A stretch of 64,000 nucleotides of DNA from Dipteris shenzhenensis. Taxonomy: Eukaryota; Polypodiophyta; Polypodiopsida; Gleicheniales. Within the stretch, counting starts at the first letter, position 1. Each line of letters starts with the position of its first letter. Positions 34,484 through 45,765 of this stretch are shown piece after piece. Under the pieces are notes generated by a model. That model was not told the origin of the DNA. It searched no databases and worked only from the letters and a program-made list of their open reading frames with translations. Position numbers and translations under genes: made by a program. Where the stretch lies: the NCBI GenBank assembly GCA_047967505.1, contig CM106538.1. One strand, 5' to 3'.

Positions 34484-37400
34484 TCACAGAGGGATCAGGA
34501 GGGTGTGAATAAACAGCCAGAGAGGTGGTGAATAGCGCCATTGAAGGCCCTGATAAGTATGCTCGAAGAAGAGGCCCTGCGTATCCCAATCTCGGAGGAA
34601 ACGTCTCCGCTTCTCCCGGCTAGCCCGAGAATCTCCCTGTATATGGTCCCACTGGCCTCTAAGTGCGTGGATAATCTCACTCCAGATGTTAGCCATGATT
34701 TGGGCAGTCGAAAGAGAGGTACCACCTAGGATCTGCGCGCAGTGCGAGGTCCAAATGTGCCATCCAGTGATGCTGCTAATAATCTCCCAGATTGGTTGCC
34801 TCTCCTGAGATCCTATGTCCACCTCTGCCAGGTGCGGCGGGATGCCCTCAAGCGGCCCCCAAGTCCCCTGTGTGATAAGGAACATGGGGTCCTGCGGGCC
34901 TGCCTCAAACAACTGATGAAAGCCAGGTGTGGTGCTGCACCAGCAGAACGCGCCCCAGGTGATCAAACCTAGCTCCGGTGCTACGCGAGTAAGGATCCCG
35001 AAGGTCCACCTCCACACTTCCTGGGTGCGACTGCAGCTCTACAGGCACTATTTTGGTGACTCCTCGTCCTCATGACAAATTTGACAAAGTCCATCCTGAC
35101 CAATCTGCCGCAACCAGCTCCCCACTGGAAGACCCTTGCGAGTAGCCAAAGGAAGTAGGAAATCTTCCGCGGCCGCCAGCTCTCCCACAAGGCCTTCCAG
35201 AAGGCCTGCAAAAATAGCTTGGAGATACCCTGAGCATACCAACTAGGCCGCTGGGTGGGCAGGCGGCTCTGCACCCTCCCTAGAACTCTCCTGCCCAATG
35301 TCATACTGTAAGCGAAGAAAGGGGTCGGCCCCTGGCCTGCCACAACCTCTAACCATCTCCACTCACCTGGGTCCCAATCAAGCTCTGACAGGGCCCGCCC
35401 CTCCCAAAGCTGATCCTGCAGCTGATCCTGCTCTATACTAGGATCGATCCGCCAAACCTTCCCCACAAGGCCTACGACCCAAACCCTCTGCCACGAGAGA
35501 AGGGGGTCGATGAGCACACCCTCTCTCCTGAGTCGGCCGTCCCCCAAAACCGCGAAGAAGGAAACAGAGGTGTCGTCCATCCGGCCTGCAACCACTAGTG
35601 GGATGCCACGGGGGGTGAACTGTCCAAGCCAACGGTCATCACCAAGCATGAGGATCTGAATCTCGGGTGGAACCAACCAACCAGCAGGAATCGCTCCGTC
35701 TATCTCTGTGCATCTCGCCTGAGCTCCACGGACACCTCCTGCTACGGCTGCTAAAGCAATGGTCTCCAAGTGTTTGTAAGTGTCCCTCCAAACTCGAAGG
35801 GATTGGGCTGGCCCCCGCATCCAACCGTCCCACAGGATATGTGATCTCTCCCCCAGCTGAAGGCCCAAGGTATCTCTGACTTGATCGTTCCAGATGAGCG
35901 GCTGGCGGTCGATCTCCTCCTGTCTGCTAGGAGGGGACTAGAGGAGACTGAGACAGAGTCGCCTCCAAACTGTGAGAAGGCTACGAATGAGCGGGGAGCG
36001 GGGGTGAGTAAGCAGTGCAGAGGTGAAGATCCATCGAAGGGACGGTAGCCACTCTCCACCTCAGTGCGGGATGCAAGAATTGATCCCCTGCTGAAGTAAC
36101 ATCTTCCACGTTTGCCCCCCCGCCGGGGTCAAACCACGGATGACTAACTTGCCTAGCAGGGCCTGACTCTGAAGCTTAGGATTAATGACCCCCAAGCCAC
36201 ACTCAACCTACGGAAGAATGACTGTCTGCCAAGCTACCCTGGCTCTGGTATCTCTGAGACCACCATCCCCCCCAGACCACAGGAAATTCCGGACCATCCT
36301 CCTGAGCTGTGCCATGCTGGATCTCGAGAAGCACCAACAAGAGGCCACATACTAGGCCGCAGGAGAACTTGGTTGACTACAAGAGCACGACCTGCAAGAG
36401 AAAGCTTAGCAGTGCTCCAGAAAGCCAGCTTCCATCGAATGGAATCTAGCACCAAGAGAAACTGTTGAGCTGGCATGATGTCCAAGCCGACCTGAAAGCT
36501 GAGATATCTAGCTGTCTGCCCCCGCGGGATCCATCTGAAACCCAAAAACCTCCCCCACTGTGAGCATGCCCCAGGGTTTGTGAGAAAACCAACTGATTTG
36601 TTCTAGTTGATTTTTGCACCAGCTGCCGAGCAAAAGACCTCTAAGGCCAGCCTCACCCTCTCGAGCATCATCTCATCATCCTGAACGTACAGCACTGTGT
36701 CATCTGCATACTTCGAATCCAGGAGCTCCGTGTCCTCCTTGATGGGAAGGCGAACACCCCGGATCTCAGTCGACCTCGCCCGAAGGTAGTATGTCATCAC
36801 CTCGGCAAAGAAGAGAAACAGGTAAGGAGCGAGGGGGCAGCCCTGACGCACTGATCTCTCCAATCGAAAATCGCTCTCCCATCCTGCCCGATGATGACCC
36901 TGCTGGAAGATAATGCTGAGATACCCTGAATCCATCCTACTAGGAATCCCAGTCTCTCCAAAGTACCCTCCAGGAAGGACCAATCCACTCGATTGTAGGC
37001 CTTCTCAAAGTCGAGAAGTAGGATGGCTAAGTGCGACCCGCTATGCTGAGCCCACTCCATCACCTCTGAGAAGGTAAAGACATTATCCAGGATACTGCGA
37101 TCCTGGACAAAGCCTGTCTGAGTGTCATGAATGAGGTCAGGAAGTAGTGGCCGAACTCTAGCGCTGATCATCTTGGCAAGGATTTTGTAGGCAATGGTGA
37201 GGAGAGTGATCGGGCGCCACTGACGGATCTCCTGTCGGTCTCCTCCCTTCAGGATGAGGCAAATCAATCCTGAGGAGAGGCTCTCTGGCATATGTCCGCT
37301 GCTAAAAATCCTCTTGAGGGCTGCTAGGAGGGTCTGATGGATCTGATCCCAGAAAGAGGTGAAGAAAGCGCGAGAGAGCCCATCCTCGCCAGGGCATTTC

Positions 37401-38840
37401 TGCCCATCGATGGCCATCAAGGCCTCCTGCATCTCGACAGTGGTGAACGGTGCCATCAACATCGTCTGCATGCTGGGCTGAACAAGGGCTAGAATGTGCC
37501 TCCACACCTCCTCACAGGAGCGTCTAGTACGGGGGGCAAGCTGCTCCTACTAGAAAAGAGTCCTCTAGAAGTCGGTAGCCAACCCCAATACCTCTTCCAG
37601 ATTAGTAACAATGTGCCCCTCCGCTGTCCTAAGATTCTGGAGCTGATCACCTGCTGCCCTCTGGCCATGCGTCCTAAAGAACTCTTTGCTCATCCGGTCG
37701 CCCTTCCGAGCCCAGTAGGAGAGGGAGGCATGATAAGAAAACTCTGAGAGACGTTGGAGAGTCTCCTCAAGAAGGGCTCTGGCTCGAAGGGCCTGGATCC
37801 GAAGCTCCTCCGAATCGGAGCTGCCTACTGGAGTCGCTAAATGGAGGCGAGGTCCCTACGAAGAGCTCTCTCTACCCCACCACTCTTGGCGAACCTGAAG
37901 GGCTACGAGCTGGCAAATTTGGCTGGACTCCTGCAAAGCCTGTGCCACCGACTCTACCAGATCCACGCACTCGCCCCAATCTCTGTCCCAAAGGCTACCG
38001 ATACTGCTGCGCACCTCCTCCCTAGAAAAGATGGAATCAGGAATCCTGCACGAACGGGGAGGAAGGGACTGAGCTGCCGAGTCTAGTGATAAGAGCACTG
38101 GGGCATTGTCGAAGAGTGTCGTCCCTGGCACTATACCCACCTGACCACATCTGCTCACTGACATAAAATCTGTCCAATCTCTCCAGGAGTCTGCCTCCTT
38201 CCCTGTGGAAGCCCCATGAGAAGTCCAAGCTCCCGTGCCATCGACGGAAGGACGGGTCTCTCCAGCTGTCCCTACCTCCTGTCGTGAAGATAAAGGAGTC
38301 CCAAGCGGATTGCTCTGCTTGAGCTATACCTGTAAACTCTGGTCCTCTGCCCTGCTGGTCCTCCAAAGTCTCCAGATTGTTGAAGTCACCTCCAAGAATC
38401 CAGGAATCCATGTCTGGGAGAATCTCTGAGAGTATCCTCTAGAAAGTGGCTCTTCATCGGAGGTCTGTGGGTGCATAGATGTTGAGGATTCCTATTTTGG
38501 AACCCTCCAACTCTAGGCCAACCCAAAGTGCATGGCCTGGGATCAATGTACCATGACCAAAAACTCCCTGGGCAAACGACTCGCAAATGGAAGTACGGAC
38601 ACCACCACTCCTCCCCTGTGCACCGATTGAGGGCTCCCAATAAGTGTAAGATCATCTAGGGAGGATCTTCCCGCAGCTACGGGAATGAGCCACTGAAAGC
38701 TTATGCTCCTAGAGCACGAGTCTATCCAAGCGACCAATCACTGCTGGCTGAAGTTCCTGTCTCAAGATGAGCTTTCTAGGACCACGGGTGCCAAAAGAAT
38801 GAAACCTATTCACATTCCAGGAGACAAGGTGTAAGCTCAT
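34484..38840 (-). pseudogene. LINE copy 2 ORF2 (endonuclease-reverse transcriptase)
   Basis: Begins MSLHLVSWNVNRF at 38840, typical of the apurinic-type endonuclease of L1 elements. GGDFNNLE (about 38390) is a further endonuclease motif. The reverse transcriptase (37507-36603) has WRPITLLTIAYKILAK, DFEKAYNRVDW and the catalytic YADD (about 36710). A zinc-finger reverse-transcriptase-associated domain follows (WRPRKISYFLWLLA, then CQICHEDE, about 35200-35080). The C-terminus ends at 34484. At least five breaks occur, including TAG near 38712 (about codon 43) and frame changes near 38640, 37540, 36900 and 35000. It would perform target-primed reverse transcription if intact. Confidence 0.88.
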
Positions 38841-40885
38841 GATGAGGACTGGTAGGCTGCGAACAACTGTCTGCTCGCGGCTGAGGTCGATGAAGAGGCT
38901 GAAGTTTCGGAATGAAGGCGCTGACGCTTTTGTGAGGGTTTGGAGGGGGAGGTAGGGTCATCCTGCCCGTTCTTCAGAACTTTTAGCAAAGGCATGAGGC
39001 CTTTGGTGCCATGGACAAACGCTTTCTCGAGCCAACTTGAAATCTCTGAAGTAGTCATCCTGTAGAAGGCGCGAAGTTTTTGAGGAGTCCAGGCTCTGAC
39101 ATCCTGGGGGAGGGGCCACAACAGTGGGGGCCTGAGGATCACAATCAATCTGAAACGCTTGGTGGCGCATCGCCACTGTAGGCGCACGTCACCCTCGGAC
39201 CACTGAGTCTTGAGAAGCTATCCACCCGACGGGCCTATCTAGGAGAAAATCTGAGCGTGCGTCTGCTCTCTGAGAGCCTCCCAAACCGAGTCATCTGTCC
39301 AAGTCTCGGTGCCGTCGCTGAGAAAGGTGAATGCAACAAAGCTGGGGCCATCCCTCGGGGCCAAGGCTGCGATCTTCCCATCCGCCCCTTTACGGAGCAG
39401 GAAGATACTGATGTCGAGGCAAGCAGGGAAGGTCCCGAGGTCGGCCACATCCAAGTAATCCCAGGGACTAGATCTGTAGAAGTCGCGGGGAAGCTCTCTC
39501 TCCTGGAGCTGAGGCCTGCCAGAGTCTGCAACTGAGGGGGTCGGGCTAGCAGGCAGGGAAGACTGCTCCAGGGGTGGTGCAGACTCAGGATGGCCTGCCT
39601 GGGGTGGGGAAGGGGAAGGAGGCTAAGGGGTAGGCAACTCAGACTCCACGGAAGCGGCTAGCGGGGGGGCGGAGGAGGGGGAGTGGGGGCTGCCCGCAGG
39701 TGAGGAACCATCGGTGCAGCTGACACTGCAGAAGAGCTGAGAGGGACGGGGGAGGGGGGATGGGGCTGGAGCTGGGACTAGGGCTGAAGAGGAGGAGGAG
39801 GGGGCTGAAGAGGAAGAGGCGGGGGCTGATGCTTCGGGTCGGGAAGAGGGGGCTATGGCTGGGGTAGGGGCTGGGGCTGAGTGGAAGGGAGCTGGGGATC
39901 GGAAGAGAGGGGGACCTGAGGCTGCGGAGGGCAGGCTACAGACGAAGAAGAAGCTCTCCCAGGACCCTGGGGCAGCTGCCTGTTAGGTCTCTGAGGCGCT
40001 GCTGCAGGTTGGGTAGCCTCTGCCTCCTTGCCTTTGTCAGAAGTCTTCTTATTCTTTCCTCTTTTCCTTCTGACCTCGGTTCAGCCGCCAGCCACCTCTG
40101 GACCGAACTCCGGCCGCCTCTGCTCTTCCTGACGTGGCTGCCCAGAGGGAGGGGGAGGGGGTTGAGGGGGGGGGTGGGGGGGGCCGAGAGGAATTGGAGA
40201 AGCATGGACAAGTAGCAGCCAGGTGCCCAAAGCTATGACACCTCAGGCACTGGCCTGGCTGTCCTGTAACTACCATGCTCTGACTAATGTTGCCAGCATC
40301 TATCATGATCTCAATCACTGCAGGGAGGGACACAGGGTTTGCCACAGCCACACGGACTCTGGGAGCTCCTGCCGCAGTAACCGCGTCGACGAAAGTGTCA
40401 TGCATCACCCAGCCAAAGTGGGAACCCAGGTCCCTGACTATCGGCCGCAACTCAGCAGCAAGGCCTGGAAATACTAGCGTCACTGGATGGCGAGGTATGC
40501 AGAAATGAGCATCAAAGTCCACTACGTTGAATCCTCGGTACCAAGGGACTATCATGATGATCTTTCCATCCACCGATGTGGGGGAACCAGCTATCAGGTT
40601 GCTTGCAGCTTTCGCAGTGGAGAGTTTAAGCCAGAAGATGCCCCTTCCCATAAGGGCCACCTCCTCGATGTGGCTATCCTCTAGCATAAGCGTGGATTGC
40701 AGCCAATCCCTGATGGCTGGTTTGGAAGGGGAATGTCCGATGACTCTGCCATAGACTGAGGTGTGGGCAAAGTCATTGGCAACCTGTTGTACCCGGGACG
40801 ATTGTTGCTCTGTCAAGATCACGCGGTAGGCTTCTGGAGAGGGGGGGTCCGGCTGGGCCTCCGGTTCCGGGTAGGGAGCCGCCAT
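38837..40885 (-). pseudogene. LINE copy 2 ORF1 (zinc-knuckle RNA-binding protein)
   Basis: Starts MAAPYPEPEAQPD at 40885. The N-terminal 180 residues (RDWLQ, GRGIFWLKL, VPWYRGFN, FPGLAAELRP) resemble the DUF4283-type domain of plant LINE ORF1 proteins. A CCHC knuckle, CLRCHSFGHLAATC, follows near residue 225, then proline-rich and basic parts. The frame shifts near 40060, passes low-complexity sequence at 39540-39950, and returns as an open C-terminal part (39535-38837) with two stops near 39220-39240. The terminal TGA (38839-38837) overlaps the ORF2 ATG. The protein binds LINE RNA in related elements. Indels make this copy inactive. Confidence 0.82.
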
Positions 40886-40929
40886 ACCGTCAAGACAAAC
40901 TGTGAGAACTCCGATGAGGAAGAGGCTGC

Positions 40930-41464
40930 CACCAAAAAGGGTAAGGAGTTAGACGAGGGTGGAGCCTGGGTGTGGATGAGGAGTCGGCGAGCGAGGCGAG
41001 GGCGAGGGCAAACAGAGGCCGGAGGATGGAGGCGAGGGTGGAGGGTCAAGGCGAGGGTGTGGCGAGGTGGAGGAAGGGGCGGCGGCGAGATTGGCGAGGT
41101 GAGGTGGGCACGGTGAGGTGGGCGAGATGAGGGCGAGGCGAGGCGGGTGAGGCAGGCGCGGCGAGGTGGGTAAGGCGAGGCGGGCGAGTTGAGGTGGCGA
41201 GGTGAGGCGGGCGAGGTGAGGCGGTGGTGCGGGCGAGGTGAGGCGGGCACGGCGAGGCGAGCGAGGTGAGGCGAGGGTGGGCTAGGCAGGTGAGGTAGCC
41301 GAAGCGAGGGCGAAGGCGAGGTGGGGGGAGGGCACAAGGCGAGGCGAGGGGAGGGCGCAAGGCGAGGTGAGGGCGGGCGAGGCAAGCTCGCAAGCAAGGC
41401 AGGCGAGGGAAGTAGGGAGGTAGGCTATGGCGAGGGAGGGAGGCTCATAGGAGCCCAAGAGTTC
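40930..41464 (-). repeat. GC-rich tandem-repeat 5' UTR of LINE copy 2
   Basis: Plus-strand array of short units related to GAGGCGGGCGAGGTGAGGCG, densest at 41080-41400. It occupies the promoter position of the LINE. Confidence 0.75.
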
Positions 41465-41559
41465 CTATTTTGTTCCCATGTTATTATACATGTTACGTGA
41501 TGCTTTCCATCAGTTTATGCAAGTTCAGTGTGAATTTGAGTGGTCAAATGATGTTTTTT

Positions 41560-41712
41560 CACCGCGCGGCAGAAGGCAAATGTGTTCGGCATCGTGCGGG
41601 GAGCCCAAAAATGGCAACCAAGTCAAACAGGCCCCATACGTGCCATAGCAAGTTTTGCCATTTTTGGGCTCCCCACGTGATGCCAAACACATTTGCCTTC
41701 TGTCGCGCAGTG
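41560..41712. mobile_element. Fold-back element, about 153 bp
   Basis: Two arms of about 57 bp (41560-41617 and 41655-41712) are near-perfect reverse complements around a 37-bp loop. The ends are CACCGCGCGGCAG and, on the other strand, CACTGCGCGACAG. The arms include AAATGTGTT...GGCAT and GGGAGCCCAAAAATGGCAA. No clear target duplication is seen. A MITE or a small-RNA hairpin locus are both possible. Confidence 0.75.
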
Positions 41713-41936
41713 AGATTCTTATTGGATTGCTAAAAAATGACCATTATAGCGCAAATATTTATCTGATCGCATGCTTTTGAACAAAATAGTGAATGAAAAT
41801 ATTAATGCCAACAAAAATTAAAGTTACAAAATACAATGATAGTATAAAATAAATTTTGTAAAAGAACACAAAATGGGGCACTGTATAAAAAGTATAGTTG
41901 TATTCATATAAAATAAATTTTCTATACAATAAGGCT
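41713..41936. other. AT-rich spacer
   Basis: No feature recognised apart from low-complexity A/T sequence. Confidence 0.6.
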
Positions 41937-42921
41937 TCAGAGCCTTTCTCTCTTCTCTAAAACACTAAGAACATTGGGCTTTGAATTCCCAAATACACTC
42001 CTAGCTCTAAACCTAGTCGATAGAGAGTCATTGCTATTTTCATTGCTGGCCAGGGACATGGCTGCTGCCATCAATGCCATACCTTGAAAATTGGTTCCAA
42101 AGGCATTGAGGGTAGCCATGCAGTTCACCAAAATGACCTTGTCAGCATTGCGATTGATGTCAGCATGACCAATCACTCTCGACAAGGCCTTGCACTTTAG
42201 GAGGTCATCAATGCCATGTGGAGAAATCTTTTTGTGGATAACCACAAAGCACCCTTTTGCTTGGCCAAGGTAATGTGCCAGTGAGTGATCTCGACCGAAG
42301 CTACTGCGAACAAGGTGTTGCCGAGATGAGAATAGGTTGACTCAAATGCCTCCTGCAATAGTCCAACATTACATTAGAATTCCATTAAAGCAGAAGTATA
42401 CTAAGAGAGAAGAAATTCAAACCTCATAGTTTCTTACCACTATGGAGTCATCATGCTCAATCCCTTCCTCTTTGTCAATGAGGATGGATCCAGAGGCCTC
42501 CTACTATCTGGAGTGAAATAAAGGTCATTTCCTAGGATAGGAACCTATTTCCTGTGTTTTTGATGACTCCATATGCTAGGAGGTCATCAGTGTCCACCTC
42601 CCTAAACCCTAGGGGTGTGAGCTGGGCTCAAAAGCGATATAAACGCTTCACGAACCTGGGTTCTTGATTGCACAAGTACTTCAAATAATCAATTGGGACT
42701 CATCTTTTTGTAGACTCATCAAGTTGAGATGCAAAACTCGCGATGTAGTCTTGCATGTACTTGATGAGGTCTTCAAAATCATCTCGGGCTCCCAAGCTCG
42801 CTCCCAAGTAGGTGCCTAGGACATATATGCTCTTATCAAAGACTGGAAACAACTCCTCCTCTCTATCAATTAATGGAGTATGGGAGATGAAATCGTGGAA
42901 GGCAGACCTAGCAGAATCCAT
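41937..42921 (-). pseudogene. Decayed two-part gene, function unknown
   Basis: Minus-strand coding begins MDSARSAFHDFISHTPLID (42921) and stays in one frame past two TGA codons (42702-42700 and one about 90 bases later) through VPIDYLKYLCNQEPRFVKRL and DLLAYGVIKNTG. After a probable frameshift near 42510 and an intron-like gap ending TTGCAG near 42356, a last part reads EAFESTYSHLGNT..., then by a further shift IHKKISPHGIDDLL to the stop at 41937. I recognise no domain. Gradual C-to-T-type stop codons suggest decay. It lies on the same strand as the intact gene at 43155-44430, but a functional link is not shown. Confidence 0.5.
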
Positions 42922-43154
42922 GGTAGTTTGGTAGCTAGGAGAACTATGGCTATGATAGTGAAACTTTGAAACTAAAGTAACTTTATAACCTATATATACC
43001 CAAATGTTCTAAATATAAAAAATAAAAAGAATTATAAAATTTTTGGGAAAAACTTGACATTGACATGAAACAAAACCATTCAAAACATCAAAATTAATTG
43101 CACCACTATTAATTGGAAAATGTCAAAATCCACAATTGTTCCACCTCACATTTT

Positions 43155-44430
43155 CTAGACAATCTTCAATATCCCAAGAGGGATAAAAGTGGCACTATGC
43201 ATGAGCTTCTCTACATGCTTTCCTACCTTTTCACCATTTAAGATAAAGTGAAAGGACTCAGAAATGCCATCCTCCATGACCAATAGGTGTTCCTGCACGT
43301 CCTTGAGAGTCCACTGTGACATGACAGTCACATTCTTAACATCTCCTAAATGAGAACCAATACATAAACTTACCCCTGTATTATCATCATTGTTAGAGTC
43401 AAGGGGGAGCCAACTGTCACCTGTTTTCTTCCAACACCTATATTGGAAAGCAAAATATAACATTTGGCAGGAGATGTGGTACTTGGCAACCACATTGTCC
43501 TTACATACATGGCATTGAAATAGATCACCCTTTTGTTCACCTGACCTGCTTCCCCAATTCACCCCAAGCAATTCCTCAACGGTATTCTCATGTAGGCACT
43601 TGCATGACCACATGTTTTTTGTTCTATGCATCTAGATATTATGAAAACATAAGAAAAAATGTGCAGAGGCATAAACCAAGACAACCTTACCCATTTAGAT
43701 CCAAATGTAAACTTCATGGCTATGCCCACATCCTTTGCAATCTTTTTCTTGTATGATTGCATTGTTCTTGTGTCCACCATGCTGCAATCCATGTCTTCAA
43801 GTTGTGGTGTTGTAATGCATTGAAGATGGACATAGCCTGATGCCGTCCTTGGAGTAATGTACTTGGCATTATACCAATAGACATTTTTTTGTTTCAAAGC
43901 AGAGGACTTCTCTCCAGCATGCATTTGCCTTCCTAAATCCTCATGAATGGTAGTAAACTTACCTAAGAAGCACTCGACTGGTTCCCACTCCTCAAAGTCT
44001 GAAGGAAGTACATCTGCTATGCATAAGTGCTATTTTAAAATACAATTTCAAACTGACTCATTACATTGGTTCTATTTCAAAATACAATTTCAAGCTGACT
44101 CACTACACTTCAAAATTTTACACAAAATGCAGACTTACAATGCGATGGTATTGTCAATTGATTGCTTGATGGAGAAAGGCACATGTCCTTCCCCATGTAA
44201 ATGTGTTGCACCTTTGCAAGCAATCCTTTCTTCCCAAGGTTGGACTTCATGATGCGGCCCTTCAATTCATGCAAAAGATCGCCTCTTTTGCTCTTTGGAA
44301 GCTTATGTGGACCCTTGGCAGATCCTCTCATGAATATCCAATCATTTAAGCTGTAGGTGCAAGGCACCCATTCACCAAGTGGATTTTTGCTCCTATGGGA
44401 CACAAAGTACATGTATGGTCTCCTTACCAT
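43155..44430 (-). CDS. Intact three-exon gene, function unknown, 364 aa
   Basis: Exons 44430-44139, 44016-43691 and 43631-43155 join through introns of 122 bp and 59 bp with GT-AG borders (donors GTAAGTCTG and GTAAGGTTG, acceptors GCATAG and ATCTAG). Exon 1 leaves one base, completed by two bases of exon 2; exon 2 ends in phase 0. The joined frame is 1095 nt without a stop. Visible features are a basic stretch (KLPKSKRGDLLHELKGR), CHVCKDNVV followed by YHISC in exon 3, which could bind zinc, and an aromatic-rich middle. I do not recognise the family. The start context holds an ATG directly followed by GTAAGG, so an upstream exon is possible. It could belong to the host or to a DNA transposon. 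Confidence 0.7.
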
Positions 44431-44546
44431 GCTTGTACAGAGGTCACAATAGCAAGTGCAGCTTGGAGGGAGAGAGCAGCTTCAATAGAGGGAGAGAGAG
44501 GGAGAAGGTATAGAGGGTGCAACTAAAGCTTGAGAGAAGCTTCAAG

Positions 44547-44778
44547 AGGTGTTGTATCTAAGAATGGAGGGAGAAAGAGTAGAGGGGGATGAGTAGCTAC
44601 TCCAGGAGGTGTTGTAGCTAGGAATGGAGGGAAAAAGAGAAGAGGGGGATGAGCAGCCACTACAGGAGGTACTGTAGCTAGGAATGGAGGAAGAAAGAGC
44701 AGAGGGGGATAAGCAGCTACTACTATAATAGGAGGTGCTATAGCTAGGAGTGGAGAGAGAATGAGCAGCTGCTACAGG
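44547..44778. repeat. Tandem repeat, about four 60-bp units
   Basis: Units starting AGGTGTTGTAGCTAGGAATG, of 60, 60, 66 and 46 bp, lie just upstream of the 43155-44430 gene. On the minus strand the array is open and encodes a Ser/Pro/Tyr-rich repeat, which I regard as incidental. Confidence 0.85.
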
Positions 44779-45430
44779 AGGTGCTGGAGAGGGAGAAACA
44801 TAGTGGACCAGAGTAGGAGGGGGAAGAGAAGATGCCAAATGCATTCCCACATTTGAAAAATGGAGGGAGAATAGAGCTGGACCAGAGAAGAGGAAGGGAC
44901 AGGTCTGTAACAAGCTGAGAGGGGGGGGAAATTCGCCTAGAAGGGCCCACCGCCTCTTAAATGACTTGTAGGTTTGTTTGGGGGAGGTGCATATGGGAGA
45001 AGGGTCAAGCATGGGTTGAGGGGGGGGATGGTTTGAGTGGTCCTCGATGTAAGAGGAGTAGCCAATAGGGGCTATTTGTAGGTCTGCCCACCCTCCACCT
45101 CAACATGGCATTGCCCCACAAAAAGGAGCACTCCCATTGGTACACGTCAAATACCTCACTAATCCCTTGAAATTAGGAAACACTAATTGGGGACCCTTTG
45201 GAGACCCCAATTCTCCCCTAATGATGGCCACATTGGTGCAACCTATCAAAGGAAAAGAAAGAAACAAAATAGAAAATATTAATACTACAAGGGCCAAAGT
45301 TCCAAAGGCTACTTTCACAAAAAGACAACGTTCCTCCGTTCAAAAAATACAGGTAAAAGATAAAGAGGACACAATTGCAAAGGCTACTTTGACAAAAAGG
45401 CAATGTTCCTCAGCTCAGAATGACAAAATA
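44779..45430. other. Intergenic sequence with a short direct repeat
   Basis: No gene recognised. A 41-bp segment beginning AAGGCTACTTT is repeated at 45305 and 45379 (period 74). A 98-codon plus-strand frame across it is not supported by any motif. Confidence 0.55.
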
Positions 45431-45677
45431 TGAAGAGGGGAGAGGAGAAGATTAGAGATGAGGAGAGAGGGCACAGCTAGAGAGCACACCACAAATGACT
45501 AACTGTACACTAGATTTAGTTGAAAAAAAAGAATATATACAAACCCTTTTAGGGTTAGGGTTAGGGGATCTAACCCTTTCCTTTATAGCACTCTATAAGG
45601 TTAGTGCTATGCACATATGATCACGTGATGGTGCTATGCACACAAGATCACATGATGTTGAGCATGAACTCTCAACA
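45431..45677 (-). repeat. LTR of gamma-1
   Basis: It includes a telomere-like run (CCCTAACCCTAACCCTAA on the coding strand), a 27-bp tandem duplication with a CACGTG core, and CTATAAAGG as a TATA-like box. The left edge is uncertain. Confidence 0.7.
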
Positions 45678-45765
45678 CCTTCCCTCAAGATCAACATCAT
45701 GAAGTAGGTCTTCCCTCAAGATGATGATTTTGGGAAATCGAAGAAGGACTGAGCATTACATTCCA

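Larger units (their letters stand above)
34346..41464 (-). mobile_element. L1-type LINE copy 2, full length, decayed
   Basis: A poly(A) tail (15 T on the plus strand, 34346-34360) marks the 3' end, followed inward by a short 3' UTR, ORF2 (38840-34484), ORF1 (40885-38837) and a GC-rich 5' UTR to 41464. A diverged target duplication of about 16 bp flanks it (34329-34345 and 41465-41480; both begin CTATT and end TTCCCATG). The element inserted just downstream of the H3-like gene. Confidence 0.9.

Noticed and set aside
44547-44778. CRISPR-like array
   Set aside because: Units are contiguous with no unique spacers, and the genome is eukaryotic.
44542-45012. 156-codon Ser/Pro/Tyr-rich minus-strand frame
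   Set aside because: Produced by the 60-bp tandem repeat; no start context or motif supports it.
45137-45433. 98-codon plus-strand frame
   Set aside because: Rests on a 74-bp-period direct repeat and has no known motif.
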